From: Ruminococcus sp.
GTDB lineage: Bacteria > Bacillota > Clostridia > Oscillospirales > Ruminococcaceae
Direction of reading: 5' to 3'
NCBI GenBank assembly: GCA_017961625.1
Contig: JAGCWY010000096.1
Coordinates: 1 to 8,511, forward strand
Length of the DNA: 8,511 nt
Shown here: positions 1 through 4,386 of the stretch, in pieces
Numbering within the stretch: position 1 is the stretch's first letter
How the letters are laid out: each line of letters opens with the position of its first letter
The notes under the pieces: model-generated
Seen by the model: only the letters and a program-made list of their open reading frames with translations
Told to the model about the DNA's origin: nothing
Database searches by the model: none
Program-made: the position numbers and the translations under genes

Positions 1-19
1 AAATGAAAGGGTGTTTATT

Positions 20-352
20 ATGAGCAAGTCAATGTTTAAGGTAACAAAAGATTCATGCGAAGCTTCAACAAGCTGGAAGAACAACCACAGGGTAAGGAAT
101 ACCGAAGATCTTTATAACTTCTACAGCAATCAGGATCACAACCAGGACACAATAATACTCACTGAAAACAAGGAAGAAGCACAGGCGGCATTTGACAAGG
201 CCTGCAAAGAAGCTGAGGTTTCAGAGTACAAGTCAAATAATCTCATTGTTTTCCCTGCAATCGAATTCGTGGAAGTAGAGATTGACGAAGACGACATGGA
301 AACAGAATGGGACACAATCGATTTATTCATTCCGGAATGGAATGCTGATTAA
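20..352 (+). CDS. Small acidic protein of unknown function
   Basis: Codes for 110 residues. I chose the ATG at 20 rather than an in-frame GTG at 11 because AAAGG at 6-10 sits at a normal distance from the ATG, while nothing lies before the GTG within the window. The protein has no signal peptide or membrane segment. The middle (about residues 45-65) is a Lys/Glu/Ala-rich likely helix, and the last 30 residues are strongly acidic (VEVEIDEDDMETEWDTIDLF). I do not recognise the family. It is the first visible gene of a four-gene plus-strand cassette and ends 16 bases before the next start, so co-transcription is likely. The acidic tail would fit a nucleic-acid-mimicking or protein-binding role, but that is speculation. 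Confidence 0.75.
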   Translation: MSKSMFKVTKDSCEASTSWKNNHRVRNTEDLYNFYSNQDHNQDTIILTENKEEAQAAFDKACKEAEVSEYKSNNLIVFPAIEFVEVEIDEDDMETEWDTIDLFIPEWNAD

Positions 353-356
353 TTCA

Positions 357-372
357 GGAGGGATTTCTATGA
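357..372 (+). repeat. 16-base identical translation-start module, copy 1
   Basis: GGAGGGATTTCTATGA, holding the Shine-Dalgarno sequence, spacer and start codon of the gene at 369. The identical 16 bases occur at 581-596 before the next gene. The two proteins are not visibly related, so the initiation region rather than a gene seems to be shared. Confidence 0.8.
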
Positions 373-575
373 CATACACTTGGAAGAAAATATTTGATTA
401 CGATGTAGCAATTGACGACGAGACAGGAAAGGTACATCATGCAGTTGACGAAAAGCAGGACCGCACCTATTGGCCATATGTAGCGGCCAACGACGGCTGG
501 GACAACGCGGTCGGACGTTATACCGCCGACCAGTTCCGCAGGAAGATCAAGAACGGCACCGCAGCATTCAAGTAA
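369..575 (+). CDS. Small protein of unknown function
   Basis: Codes for 68 residues from the ATG at 369, set by the GGAGGG at 357-362. A longer in-frame reading from 282 is rejected because it overlaps the upstream gene and has no ribosome binding site. The sequence is rich in aromatic residues and Asp (TYTWKKIFDYDVAIDDETG, then RTYWPYVAANDGWDNAVGRY) and ends in a basic segment (QFRRKIKNGTAAFK). It looks like a small soluble globular domain without signal peptide or membrane span. I do not recognise it. It sits 16 bases after the preceding gene and 17 before the next, in the same cassette. Confidence 0.72.
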   Translation: MTYTWKKIFDYDVAIDDETGKVHHAVDEKQDRTYWPYVAANDGWDNAVGRYTADQFRRKIKNGTAAFK

Positions 576-580
576 TAAAC

Positions 581-596
581 GGAGGGATTTCTATGA
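581..596 (+). repeat. 16-base identical translation-start module, copy 2
   Basis: Same GGAGGGATTTCTATGA as at 357-372, with the start codon at 593. A near match (AGAGGGATTTTATG) precedes the minus-strand gene that starts at 3214. Confidence 0.8.
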
Positions 597-922
597 AAGA
601 ACTAACATTTCCTGAAGGCAATATTGCCGAATTAAGACAGCGCTTCGACAATATCAAATCATGCAGCGATACCAAGGACGTGAAATATTTCCGTGCAAAG
701 CTGGAATATGAGAGCTTTAAATGCGTATGCAACCGCTTCCTTCTGGACGAATACAAGAAGCTTGATCCAGACGAAAAGATCGACCCTGACGACGAAGACT
801 TCGATTTCGGAACCACGGTAAAGGACAAGATCGCTGAGGTCGAGGATGAAATCGAAAGCAGCATGATCTACCGTGGAAAGCTCGAAGCAGTAATATCCGT
901 ATTGGAAACAGGCGACTTCTAA
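593..922 (+). CDS. Acidic, probably helical protein of unknown function
   Basis: Codes for 109 residues from the ATG at 593, with GGAGGG at 581-586. The N-terminal half is a likely helix with mixed charge (NIAELRQRFDNIKSCSDTKD). A very acidic linker follows (DPDEKIDPDDEDFDFG, about residues 60-75), then a second amphipathic helix (VKDKIAEVEDEIESS, about 78-92). There are three Cys but no clear metal motif. The family is not recognised. A GC-rich hairpin begins 32 bases after the stop, so transcription may partly end here before the next gene. The pattern of two helices around an acidic hinge could be a helical hairpin or an inhibitor-like protein; that is inference only. Confidence 0.73.
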   Translation: MKELTFPEGNIAELRQRFDNIKSCSDTKDVKYFRAKLEYESFKCVCNRFLLDEYKKLDPDEKIDPDDEDFDFGTTVKDKIAEVEDEIESSMIYRGKLEAVISVLETGDF

Positions 923-940
923 TAGCCGCTCAGAAATTCA

Positions 941-980
941 GAATAAAATAAATCCCCGCTTCACCGGCGGGGGGTTATTC
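941..980. terminator. GC-rich hairpin, possible bidirectional terminator
   Basis: CCCCGC at 954-959 pairs with GCGGGG at 967-972 around a 7-base loop. Upstream is the A-rich GAATAAAATAAAT (941-953) and downstream is GGTTATTC. On the minus strand the stem is followed by ATTTATTTTATTC, a fair terminator tail. On the plus strand the tail is weaker, so read-through into the gene at 1012 is plausible. The layout resembles the element at 1611-1641. Confidence 0.5.
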
Positions 981-1011
981 TCTGCCGGTATCGGCGATTT
1001 GAGGTGATCTA

Positions 1012-1572
1012 ATGACCATTGAAGAAACCATGCGAAAACTTATCCGTGAGAAGTACATAACAACCACGGTCCGCATCAGAGAAAAAGCTGAACACAAGCG
1101 TGTTTATCCGGACAGTGTTGCAGATCGCTTTAACGGCTATTACCAGCCGCTTGAAGATGCTCTGCGTGCTATTGTCGGCGCTGACGCTGTTAAAGGCTTT
1201 AATGAGTATTACAAAGAGCTTGAAACCGCTCTGATCAAAGAAGCTGAAACATTGCAGCGTGCTTATGATATAAAGGCCGCCCGTGAACATCTGGAACGTA
1301 TGAGCTCATGGTGCAACCCACGTCTTGAAAATCTTTTAAGCGTCGTTTCAGACGATGATCTTTTACTTCTTGAGGAAAAAAGCAATTATCCTGACCCTGA
1401 CATGTGGATGGATTTTGATGAATTCATTGACAAGATGTGCAGGAAGTACAGCATTCCGGTACCGTGTGATCCTGTTATACCGGCTGAACCAGTGCAGGAA
1501 AAGCCGAAAAAGACCCGCAGGAAAAGAAAAACGGCACCCGAAACCACATCGAGTGCCGCCTTCCTTAAGTAA
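1012..1572 (+). CDS. Unrecognised protein with basic C-terminal tail
   Basis: Codes for 186 residues from the ATG at 1012, with GAGGTGAT at 1001-1008 as ribosome binding site. Residues 1-120 appear mostly helical with alternating charge (for example LEDALRAIVGADAVKGFNEY). A segment rich in acidic residues and Trp/Met (DPDMWMDFDEFIDKM, about 126-140) follows. After a proline-rich hinge (PVPCDPVIPAEPVQEKP) comes a strongly basic tail (KPKKTRRKRKT), suited to binding nucleic acid or an acidic partner. No enzyme motif is visible. The gene lies behind a hairpin with no clear promoter between them, so it is probably expressed by read-through. Family unknown. Confidence 0.75.
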   Translation: MTIEETMRKLIREKYITTTVRIREKAEHKRVYPDSVADRFNGYYQPLEDALRAIVGADAVKGFNEYYKELETALIKEAETLQRAYDIKAAREHLERMSSWCNPRLENLLSVVSDDDLLLLEEKSNYPDPDMWMDFDEFIDKMCRKYSIPVPCDPVIPAEPVQEKPKKTRRKRKTAPETTSSAAFLK

Positions 1573-1585
1573 AAGGAGTTTTACA

Positions 1586-1603
1586 ATGAAAACATTCTGG
1601 TAG
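1586..1603 (+). CDS. Five-codon minicistron (MKTFW), leader or gene remnant
   Basis: AAAAGGAG at 1571-1578, which overlaps the stop of the preceding gene, is followed at ideal spacing by ATG AAA ACA TTC TGG TAG. Spacing and strength are as good as for any real gene here, yet the frame closes after five residues, and a GC-rich hairpin starts at 1621. It is either the start of a gene whose body was deleted or a deliberate short peptide or coupling signal before a terminator. The sequence alone cannot decide whether it is translated. Confidence 0.35.
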   Translation: MKTFW

Positions 1604-1610
1604 AATTCGT

Positions 1611-1641
1611 ATAGAATAAACCCCCGTTTCAGGGACGGGGG
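1611..1641 (-). terminator. Terminator of third small-RNA unit (T3)
   Basis: On the minus strand, CCCCCGT (1641-1635) pairs perfectly with ACGGGGG (1627-1621) around the 7-base loop CCCTGAA, followed by TTTATTCTAT. That is a good intrinsic terminator for transcripts arriving from promoter P3. On the plus strand the stem is followed by CTTAAGTACTT, without a real T-tract, so it would end the plus cassette less efficiently. Confidence 0.7.
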
Positions 1642-1727
1642 CTTAAGTACTTCCTTATCGAGTGCTTGTGGGGACTCTTAAGGGCAGTAAAAGATTTGTA
1701 CACCACATCATCCGTAGAATGGTGCAT
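1611..1727 (-). ncRNA. Putative small RNA 3, about 115 nt, structured
   Basis: Predicted to start about 5-7 bases after the TATAAT at 1737-1732 and end at T3. Besides the terminator stem it can form CACCA/TGGTG near the 5' end and a hairpin CCTTA-A-GAGT / ACTC-GA-TAAGG with the loop CCCCACAAGC. Two loops carry UCCC, the motif that many Gram-positive small RNAs use to pair with Shine-Dalgarno sequences. A 32-codon frame (1727-1629) also runs through it from an ATG at the predicted +1, ending in the terminator loop, without a ribosome binding site. A non-coding RNA is more likely, but a leaderless peptide cannot be excluded. Confidence 0.55.
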
Positions 1728-1731
1728 GTCT

Positions 1732-1760
1732 ATTATACCACAGTTTTCTTTTTTCTGCAA
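1732..1760 (-). promoter_or_regulatory. Promoter P3 of the small-RNA array
   Basis: Minus strand: -35 TTGCAG (1760-1755), a 17-base spacer, and -10 TATAAT (1737-1732) preceded by TGG, giving a TGn extended -10. The surrounding TGTGGTATAATAGACATG matches P1 and P2 beyond the core boxes. Confidence 0.7.
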
Positions 1761-1763
1761 GTA

Positions 1764-1796
1764 CAAAAGAAAAGCGCCTGACGGAAGTCAGACGCT
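1764..1796 (-). terminator. Terminator of second small-RNA unit (T2)
   Basis: Minus strand: AGCGTCTGAC pairs with GTCAGGCGCT (one G-U pair) around the tetraloop TTCC, then TTTTCTTTT. The stem has 10 pairs, and the wobble pairs only on the minus strand; on the plus strand it would be a C-A mismatch. This fixes the direction of action. Confidence 0.8.
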
Positions 1797-1831
1797 CTTC
1801 ACGAATATCAGATTGCAGATCCTAAATCCAT
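1765..1831 (-). ncRNA. Putative small RNA 2, about 65 nt
   Basis: Runs from just after promoter P2 to the T-tract of T2. The 5' part (ATGGATTTAGGATCTGCAAT) is unlike that of small RNA 1, but the 3' part TGAAGAGCGTCTGAC and the hairpin are shared with it. The longest frame from the +1 ATG has seven codons and is not conserved, which argues for a non-coding RNA with a variable 5' region and a constant 3' hairpin. Confidence 0.55.
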
Positions 1832-1835
1832 GTTT

Positions 1836-1864
1836 ATTATATCATATCCCGCTCAGTATTGCAA
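1836..1864 (-). promoter_or_regulatory. Promoter P2 of the small-RNA array
   Basis: Minus strand: -35 TTGCAA (1864-1859), 17-base spacer, -10 TATAAT (1841-1836) with TGA just upstream (extended -10). The -35 lies immediately after terminator T1, so the units are packed head to tail. Confidence 0.72.
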
Positions 1865-1892
1865 GAGAAAAACGCCTGACGGGGGTCAGACG
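1865..1892 (-). terminator. Terminator of first small-RNA unit (T1)
   Basis: Minus strand: CGTCTGAC pairs with GTCAGGCG (one G-U pair) around CCCC, followed by TTTTTCTC. It is also the first strong terminator after the long minus-strand gene run, so it may serve as the operon's terminator too. Confidence 0.8.
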
Positions 1893-1933
1893 CTCTTCAG
1901 TGCTCATGTAAATAATAACATAAACAAAACCAT
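1865..1933 (-). ncRNA. Putative small RNA 1, about 65-70 nt
   Basis: Predicted from just after promoter P1 to the T-tract of T1. The 5' part is U-rich and probably unpaired (GGTTTTGTTTATGTTATTAT), followed by ACATGAGCAC and the shared TGAAGAGCGTCTGAC leading into the C4-loop hairpin. A nine-codon hydrophobic frame (MVLFMLLFT) starts at the predicted +1, but its equivalent is absent from unit 2, so it is probably chance. Confidence 0.55.
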
Positions 1934-1937
1934 GTTT

Positions 1938-1966
1938 ATTATAACACATGTTGCATTAATAATCAA
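1938..1966 (-). promoter_or_regulatory. Promoter P1 of the small-RNA array
   Basis: Minus strand: -35 TTGATT (1966-1961), 17-base spacer, -10 TATAAT (1943-1938) with TGT upstream (extended -10). It begins eight bases after the stop of the XRE gene. An imperfect dyad CATGT...ACATG (1931-1935 and 1946-1950) spans the -10 and could be an operator. Confidence 0.72.
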
Positions 1967-1973
1967 GATTCTC

Positions 1974-2342
1974 CTATTTTTCTAATTCAATCGCTATTCT
2001 GCCGATTATCGAGTGACGAACAGCACTTATTTTACCCGGAACTAAGTTCTGCTTATTCCGGAAGACCTCAACAAGATCTCGTGTTATCTGAATCTGTTCA
2101 GGAGTGAGCTGCACAGTTGATATGTTTATGGTTTTCTCCATGCCGCAAAGATAGTCCATCGAGACATTGAAAACAAGCGCCATCCGCTGAACTGTTTCAA
2201 GTGTCGGACTTGCAGCATTGGCTTCATACTTAGATATCATGGTATTAGTTACATATACCATCTCCGCAAGCTGTCCCTGAGTGATCCCTCTTGCCTTCCT
2301 TAAGTTTTTTATCGTCATTCCAAAATCATATGGAGTTTTCAT
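1974..2342 (-). CDS. XRE-family helix-turn-helix regulator
   Basis: Codes for 122 residues. The ATG at 2342 is preferred over an in-frame ATG at 2369 because a purine-rich GGAGGGAGAGGAG lies just before it. Residues about 9-64 form a typical Cro/C1-type HTH domain: MTIKNLRKARGITQGQLAEM, then TNTMISKYEANAASPTLETV and MALVFNVSMDYLCG. In this family helices 2-3 bind an operator, usually as a dimer. The C-terminal 55 residues are helical, without a peptidase domain, so this is a simple repressor or activator rather than a LexA/CI-type one. It is the last gene of the minus-strand run and directly precedes the small-RNA promoters, which are plausible targets by position only. A palindrome lies just upstream of its start. 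Confidence 0.92.
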   Translation of the reverse strand: MKTPYDFGMTIKNLRKARGITQGQLAEMVYVTNTMISKYEANAASPTLETVQRMALVFNVSMDYLCGMEKTINISTVQLTPEQIQITRDLVEVFRNKQNLVPGKISAVRHSIIGRIAIELEK

Positions 2343-2362
2343 GCTCTCCTCTCCCTCCAGCT

Positions 2363-2376
2363 CGTGCATTTTTGCA
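2363..2376. promoter_or_regulatory. Palindrome before the XRE gene, possible operator
   Basis: GTGCA-TTTT-TGCAC is a perfect 5-4-5 dyad in the gap between the DUF1492-like gene and the preferred XRE start. It could be an autoregulatory site or an RNA hairpin affecting translation of the regulator. No good promoter is seen next to it. Confidence 0.35.
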
Positions 2377-2381
2377 CAGCG

Positions 2382-2777
2382 TCAGTAATCAAGATATTCG
2401 TCAGCTCCAGTTTCGATGATCTTATCGAGTGCAGCCTTGTGTTTTCTGTTGATACTGTTACGGCCGTAATTAAGCCGCTCGGCAATAACTATCGTGCTGA
2501 TGTGTCCTAAGTAACGCATTGTAAGTATAGCGCGTAATTCAGGATCATCAATAGCACTTATGCACTTGTCGATCTTAGTTCTGACTTCGAGTAATTTGTT
2601 GTACTCTCGATCAAGCTCTAAGTTTTGTTCCCGTATAAGCCCTAATATCCGCGGGTCGTGCGTTCCCGCAGCTATTTTCTCATTTTCCTGTATGTAAAGG
2701 CGCAAAGCTTCCACTGTTTTGAAAAGACTTGTGCCTTCCAATAGCTTATTTCTCAGAACCTCCTGCCTTTTTGTCAA
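2382..2777 (-). CDS. DUF1492/ArpU-like phage regulator with sigma region-4-like HTH
   Basis: Codes for about 131 residues from a TTG at 2777 that overlaps the previous stop as TTGA. No better ATG exists before the conserved part, but the ribosome binding site is unconvincing, so the exact start is uncertain. The N-terminal 80 residues are helical and probably coiled (LIREQNLELDREYNKLLEVR). The C-terminus has IDDPELRAILTMRYLG followed by a helix-turn-helix, IVIAERLNYGRNSINRKHKA, the pattern of sigma-70 region 4 and of phage DUF1492/ArpU/RinA-type proteins, which switch on late genes. Its place near the end of an early operon fits that role. Assignment to one exact family is uncertain. Confidence 0.8.
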   Translation of the reverse strand: MTKRQEVLRNKLLEGTSLFKTVEALRLYIQENEKIAAGTHDPRILGLIREQNLELDREYNKLLEVRTKIDKCISAIDDPELRAILTMRYLGHISTIVIAERLNYGRNSINRKHKAALDKIIETGADEYLDY

Positions 2778-3214
2778 GGCTGAGGGAGTTCCTTTCCGTT
2801 CTCGGCTAAGAATGCCTTGAACTTCTGCATGTTTTCAAATGCAATACCGGCTTCTTTCCTGCCCGGCTTCTTCTCTTCCTCGACATAACGCTTTTTTCGC
2901 TGTATGTCATAGAAATCATTCCTTCCCTGATATACATCAGCAGGATCAATGCCGGCAGATACTAATGCATCACACATTTTCTCATGAATTTCCTCGTAAG
3001 TAAATCCGTCGTTTCGCATGACGGTGTACTCTTCAGACAGCTTGTTGTAGGCGTGTATCACTCTTTTCAGCCGTTCCGGACCGAAACCGAATTCCTGGTT
3101 AAGTGCCATTAAGAAAAATGCGTTGTTGTCTTCACACGCTTCCACTGTTGCGGCATATACTTCCTGTTCAACGTACTTGACCATCTGCCTTGATGGTTTA
3201 ATCCTTGACTTCAT
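2774..3214 (-). CDS. Phage-type protein of unknown function
   Basis: Codes for 146 residues from the ATG at 3214, preceded by AAAGAGGG; earlier GTG/ATG codons at 3238 and 3235 have no ribosome binding site. The N-terminus is basic (MKSRIKPSRQ), followed by helical segments (VEACEDNNAFFLMALNQEFG, then FGPERLKRVIHAYNKLSEEY) and a Lys/Arg/Glu-rich stretch (IQRKKRYVEEEKKPGRKEAG). The REFGFG-type helix, as in NQEFGFGPERLKR, recalls a small protein often found next to DUF1492-type genes in phages of Clostridia. That recollection is from memory, and no function is known to me. The end overlaps the next gene by four bases. Confidence 0.8.
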   Translation of the reverse strand: MKSRIKPSRQMVKYVEQEVYAATVEACEDNNAFFLMALNQEFGFGPERLKRVIHAYNKLSEEYTVMRNDGFTYEEIHEKMCDALVSAGIDPADVYQGRNDFYDIQRKKRYVEEEKKPGRKEAGIAFENMQKFKAFLAENGKELPQP

Positions 3215-3242
3215 AAAATCCCTCTTTCCTTTCATCACTGTT

Positions 3243-3443
3243 TTAATTGCTTATATCAAAACTCTGTCTGAGTACTGCAATCGTGCATTTATCACAGAAC
3301 TTTGTGTCATAGTGCCCGCATTTTGTGCATTCAAGATAATGCTGACAGAATTCACATTCAGGTTCACCGACCATGTTTTTCACACATTCACCTTTGTCTT
3401 TTTCGAGACAAAAGAAATGATTTTTCGGCTGACTTTTTCTCAT
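3243..3443 (-). CDS. Cys-rich putative zinc-binding protein
   Basis: Codes for 66 residues from the ATG at 3443, which overlaps the previous stop as ATGA; AAAGGGAGAG precedes it. The longer in-frame reading from 3470 is rejected. After a basic N-terminus (MRKSQPKNHFF) there are ten Cys. Three CxxC pairs, CEFC, CTKC and CDKC (about residues 31-53), together with HY between them, suggest two small zinc knuckles or a rubredoxin-like ribbon. Such proteins usually bind nucleic acids or partner proteins. No particular family is recognised. Confidence 0.75.
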   Translation of the reverse strand: MRKSQPKNHFFCLEKDKGECVKNMVGEPECEFCQHYLECTKCGHYDTKFCDKCTIAVLRQSFDISN

Positions 3444-3589
3444 TTTTCTCTCCCTTTCAACATGTTCCAAAATGGAACAGGTTCAGTTTTCGGCTGTACG
3501 AATTCCGAATTGATATCCCTTAATTCCCTGCGGTATTCTGATATCCAGAGTATCACCGATACTACAAGAAGAATGACCCACTTTATCAT
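3440..3589 (-). CDS. 49-residue single-span membrane protein
   Basis: A short gene with exact ATGA overlaps at both ends: its ATG (3589-3587) overlaps the stop of the coiled-coil gene, and its stop (3442-3440) overlaps the start of the Cys-rich gene. AAGGTG lies upstream at acceptable spacing. Residues 3-17 (KWVILLVVSVILWIS) form one transmembrane helix directly at the N-terminus, followed by a charged segment (EYRRELRDINSEF) and a Pro-containing tail ending in KGREK. By the positive-inside rule the tail is probably cytoplasmic. The function is unknown; a small phage membrane effector or a chance hydrophobic frame are alternatives, but the double coupling makes it a likely gene. Confidence 0.72.
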   Translation of the reverse strand: MIKWVILLVVSVILWISEYRRELRDINSEFVQPKTEPVPFWNMLKGREK

Positions 3590-3855
3590 TCCGGATTCAC
3601 CTTTGGAACTGCATTGATAATCTCTGTTATCTTCTGAATAGTGCTCTCGTCGTCTGTACGGCTCGTGAGTGCCGCTCTGATATCTGCCACGGCTTTCTTT
3701 ATGGGTTCAACTTCACCCGTCAAATTCAGCGCTGTAGCCGCTATAAATCGTGTCAGTGCTTCATTCCTTGCTTTCAGGTTTGCGTTCTCCTGTTCCAGAT
3801 CTTTGATACCGAGTTCCGCGTCTTTAAGCAGGATCTCTAATTCACGCTTTAACAT
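3586..3855 (-). CDS. Coiled-coil protein of unknown function
   Basis: Codes for 89 residues from the ATG at 3855, with AGGAG about 8 bases upstream. Residues 1-40 have clear heptad character (LEILLKDAELGIKDLEQENA, then NLKARNEALTRFI), predicting a parallel coiled coil. The rest is a second helical region (EPIKKAVADIRAALTSR and IQKITEIINAVPK). No catalytic or metal-binding residues are evident. It probably oligomerises or acts as an adaptor. Its stop overlaps the start of the small membrane protein gene as ATGA, so the two are translationally coupled and may act together. Confidence 0.77.
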   Translation of the reverse strand: MLKRELEILLKDAELGIKDLEQENANLKARNEALTRFIAATALNLTGEVEPIKKAVADIRAALTSRTDDESTIQKITEIINAVPKVNPE

Positions 3856-3873
3856 AACATAATCTCCTAATCA

Positions 3874-4113
3874 TCAAAATTTATATTCAATTGTTTCAAT
3901 TGCAGAGTGGTCGTCGGGTTTGTAGTCAACTGTAGTCGTCACACCGACAAATTCTTCTTTTTCGCGATCGATCACATGATAATACCGGACTTTGAAACCG
4001 ATTCCGTTCGACACGAATTCTATCGCACCGCCATCCGGATGAACATGATCGATGTTATACTGACGAAACAATGCTGCAAGATCGTCAAGGAAGCTTTTCT
4101 GTTTTGGATTCAC
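3874..4113 (-). CDS. Small protein of unknown function, GTG start
   Basis: Codes for 79 residues. The start is a GTG at 4113 with GGGAGGAG at good spacing, and its G is shared with the TAG stop of the previous gene. An N-terminal helix (QKSFLDDLAALFRQYNI) is followed by alternating strands (AIEFVSNGIGFKVRYYHVI and EFVGVTTTVDY), giving an alpha-plus-beta look. One Asp/His-containing stretch (DHVHPDGG) might bind metal, but nothing firm supports that. Cytoplasmic; family not recognised with confidence. Confidence 0.75.
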   Translation of the reverse strand: MNPKQKSFLDDLAALFRQYNIDHVHPDGGAIEFVSNGIGFKVRYYHVIDREKEEFVGVTTTVDYKPDDHSAIETIEYKF

Positions 4114-4382
4114 TAAAATCTCCTCCCTTCTATGAGTTCAAGTTCACTCTCGTAAAACTTTTCTCTCATGTAATCGAAAACCTCACCGTTCAGTGCTCCG
4201 GTGAAACAGTCGTTATCCACCCTCTCGACCGTAAAAAGAGGTTCAGGCGGCTCCGGTGTATCGCTGAAATGCAGCAGTTCTTTCTTCACTATCACCATGT
4301 CACCCATCTGTGTCTGTTCCAGCGCCCACGGTTTGTAGGCGCTTTTTTTAATTCTTACAATATCTCCTACAAATAAATTCAT
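4113..4382 (-). CDS. Small beta-rich, SH3-barrel-like protein
   Basis: Codes for 89 residues from the ATG at 4382, with AGGTG a few bases upstream. It opens with FVGDIVRIKKSAY, then GDMVIVKKEL, LFTVERVDNDCFTG and a C-terminal ESELELIE. The spacing of these strands and the GDIVRI opening resemble small SH3-like or KOW-like barrels found in phage accessory proteins. That is a structural guess; no family name can be given. A proline-rich loop (DTPEPPEP) interrupts the middle. The stop TAG shares its G with the GTG start of the next gene. Confidence 0.75.
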   Translation of the reverse strand: MNLFVGDIVRIKKSAYKPWALEQTQMGDMVIVKKELLHFSDTPEPPEPLFTVERVDNDCFTGALNGEVFDYMREKFYESELELIEGRRF

Positions 4383-4386
4383 CGTT

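Noticed and set aside
1586..1681. Read-through of the TAG after MKTFW as a sense codon, giving a longer protein
   Set aside because: Genes at 1974 and 4113 end in TAG, so this codon is used as a normal stop here, and the extension runs through a hairpin without a recognisable protein.
1764..1899. CRISPR-like repeats
   Set aside because: Only two hairpin copies, with promoters between them rather than spacers, and each with a terminator T-tract; no cas genes.
1666..1911. Plus-strand 81-codon frame across the array
   Set aside because: No ribosome binding site, and it crosses the hairpins and promoters; it is a chance frame.
4071..4376. Plus-strand frames between 3123 and 5653
   Set aside because: All lie antisense to tightly packed minus-strand genes with good ribosome binding sites and lack their own.
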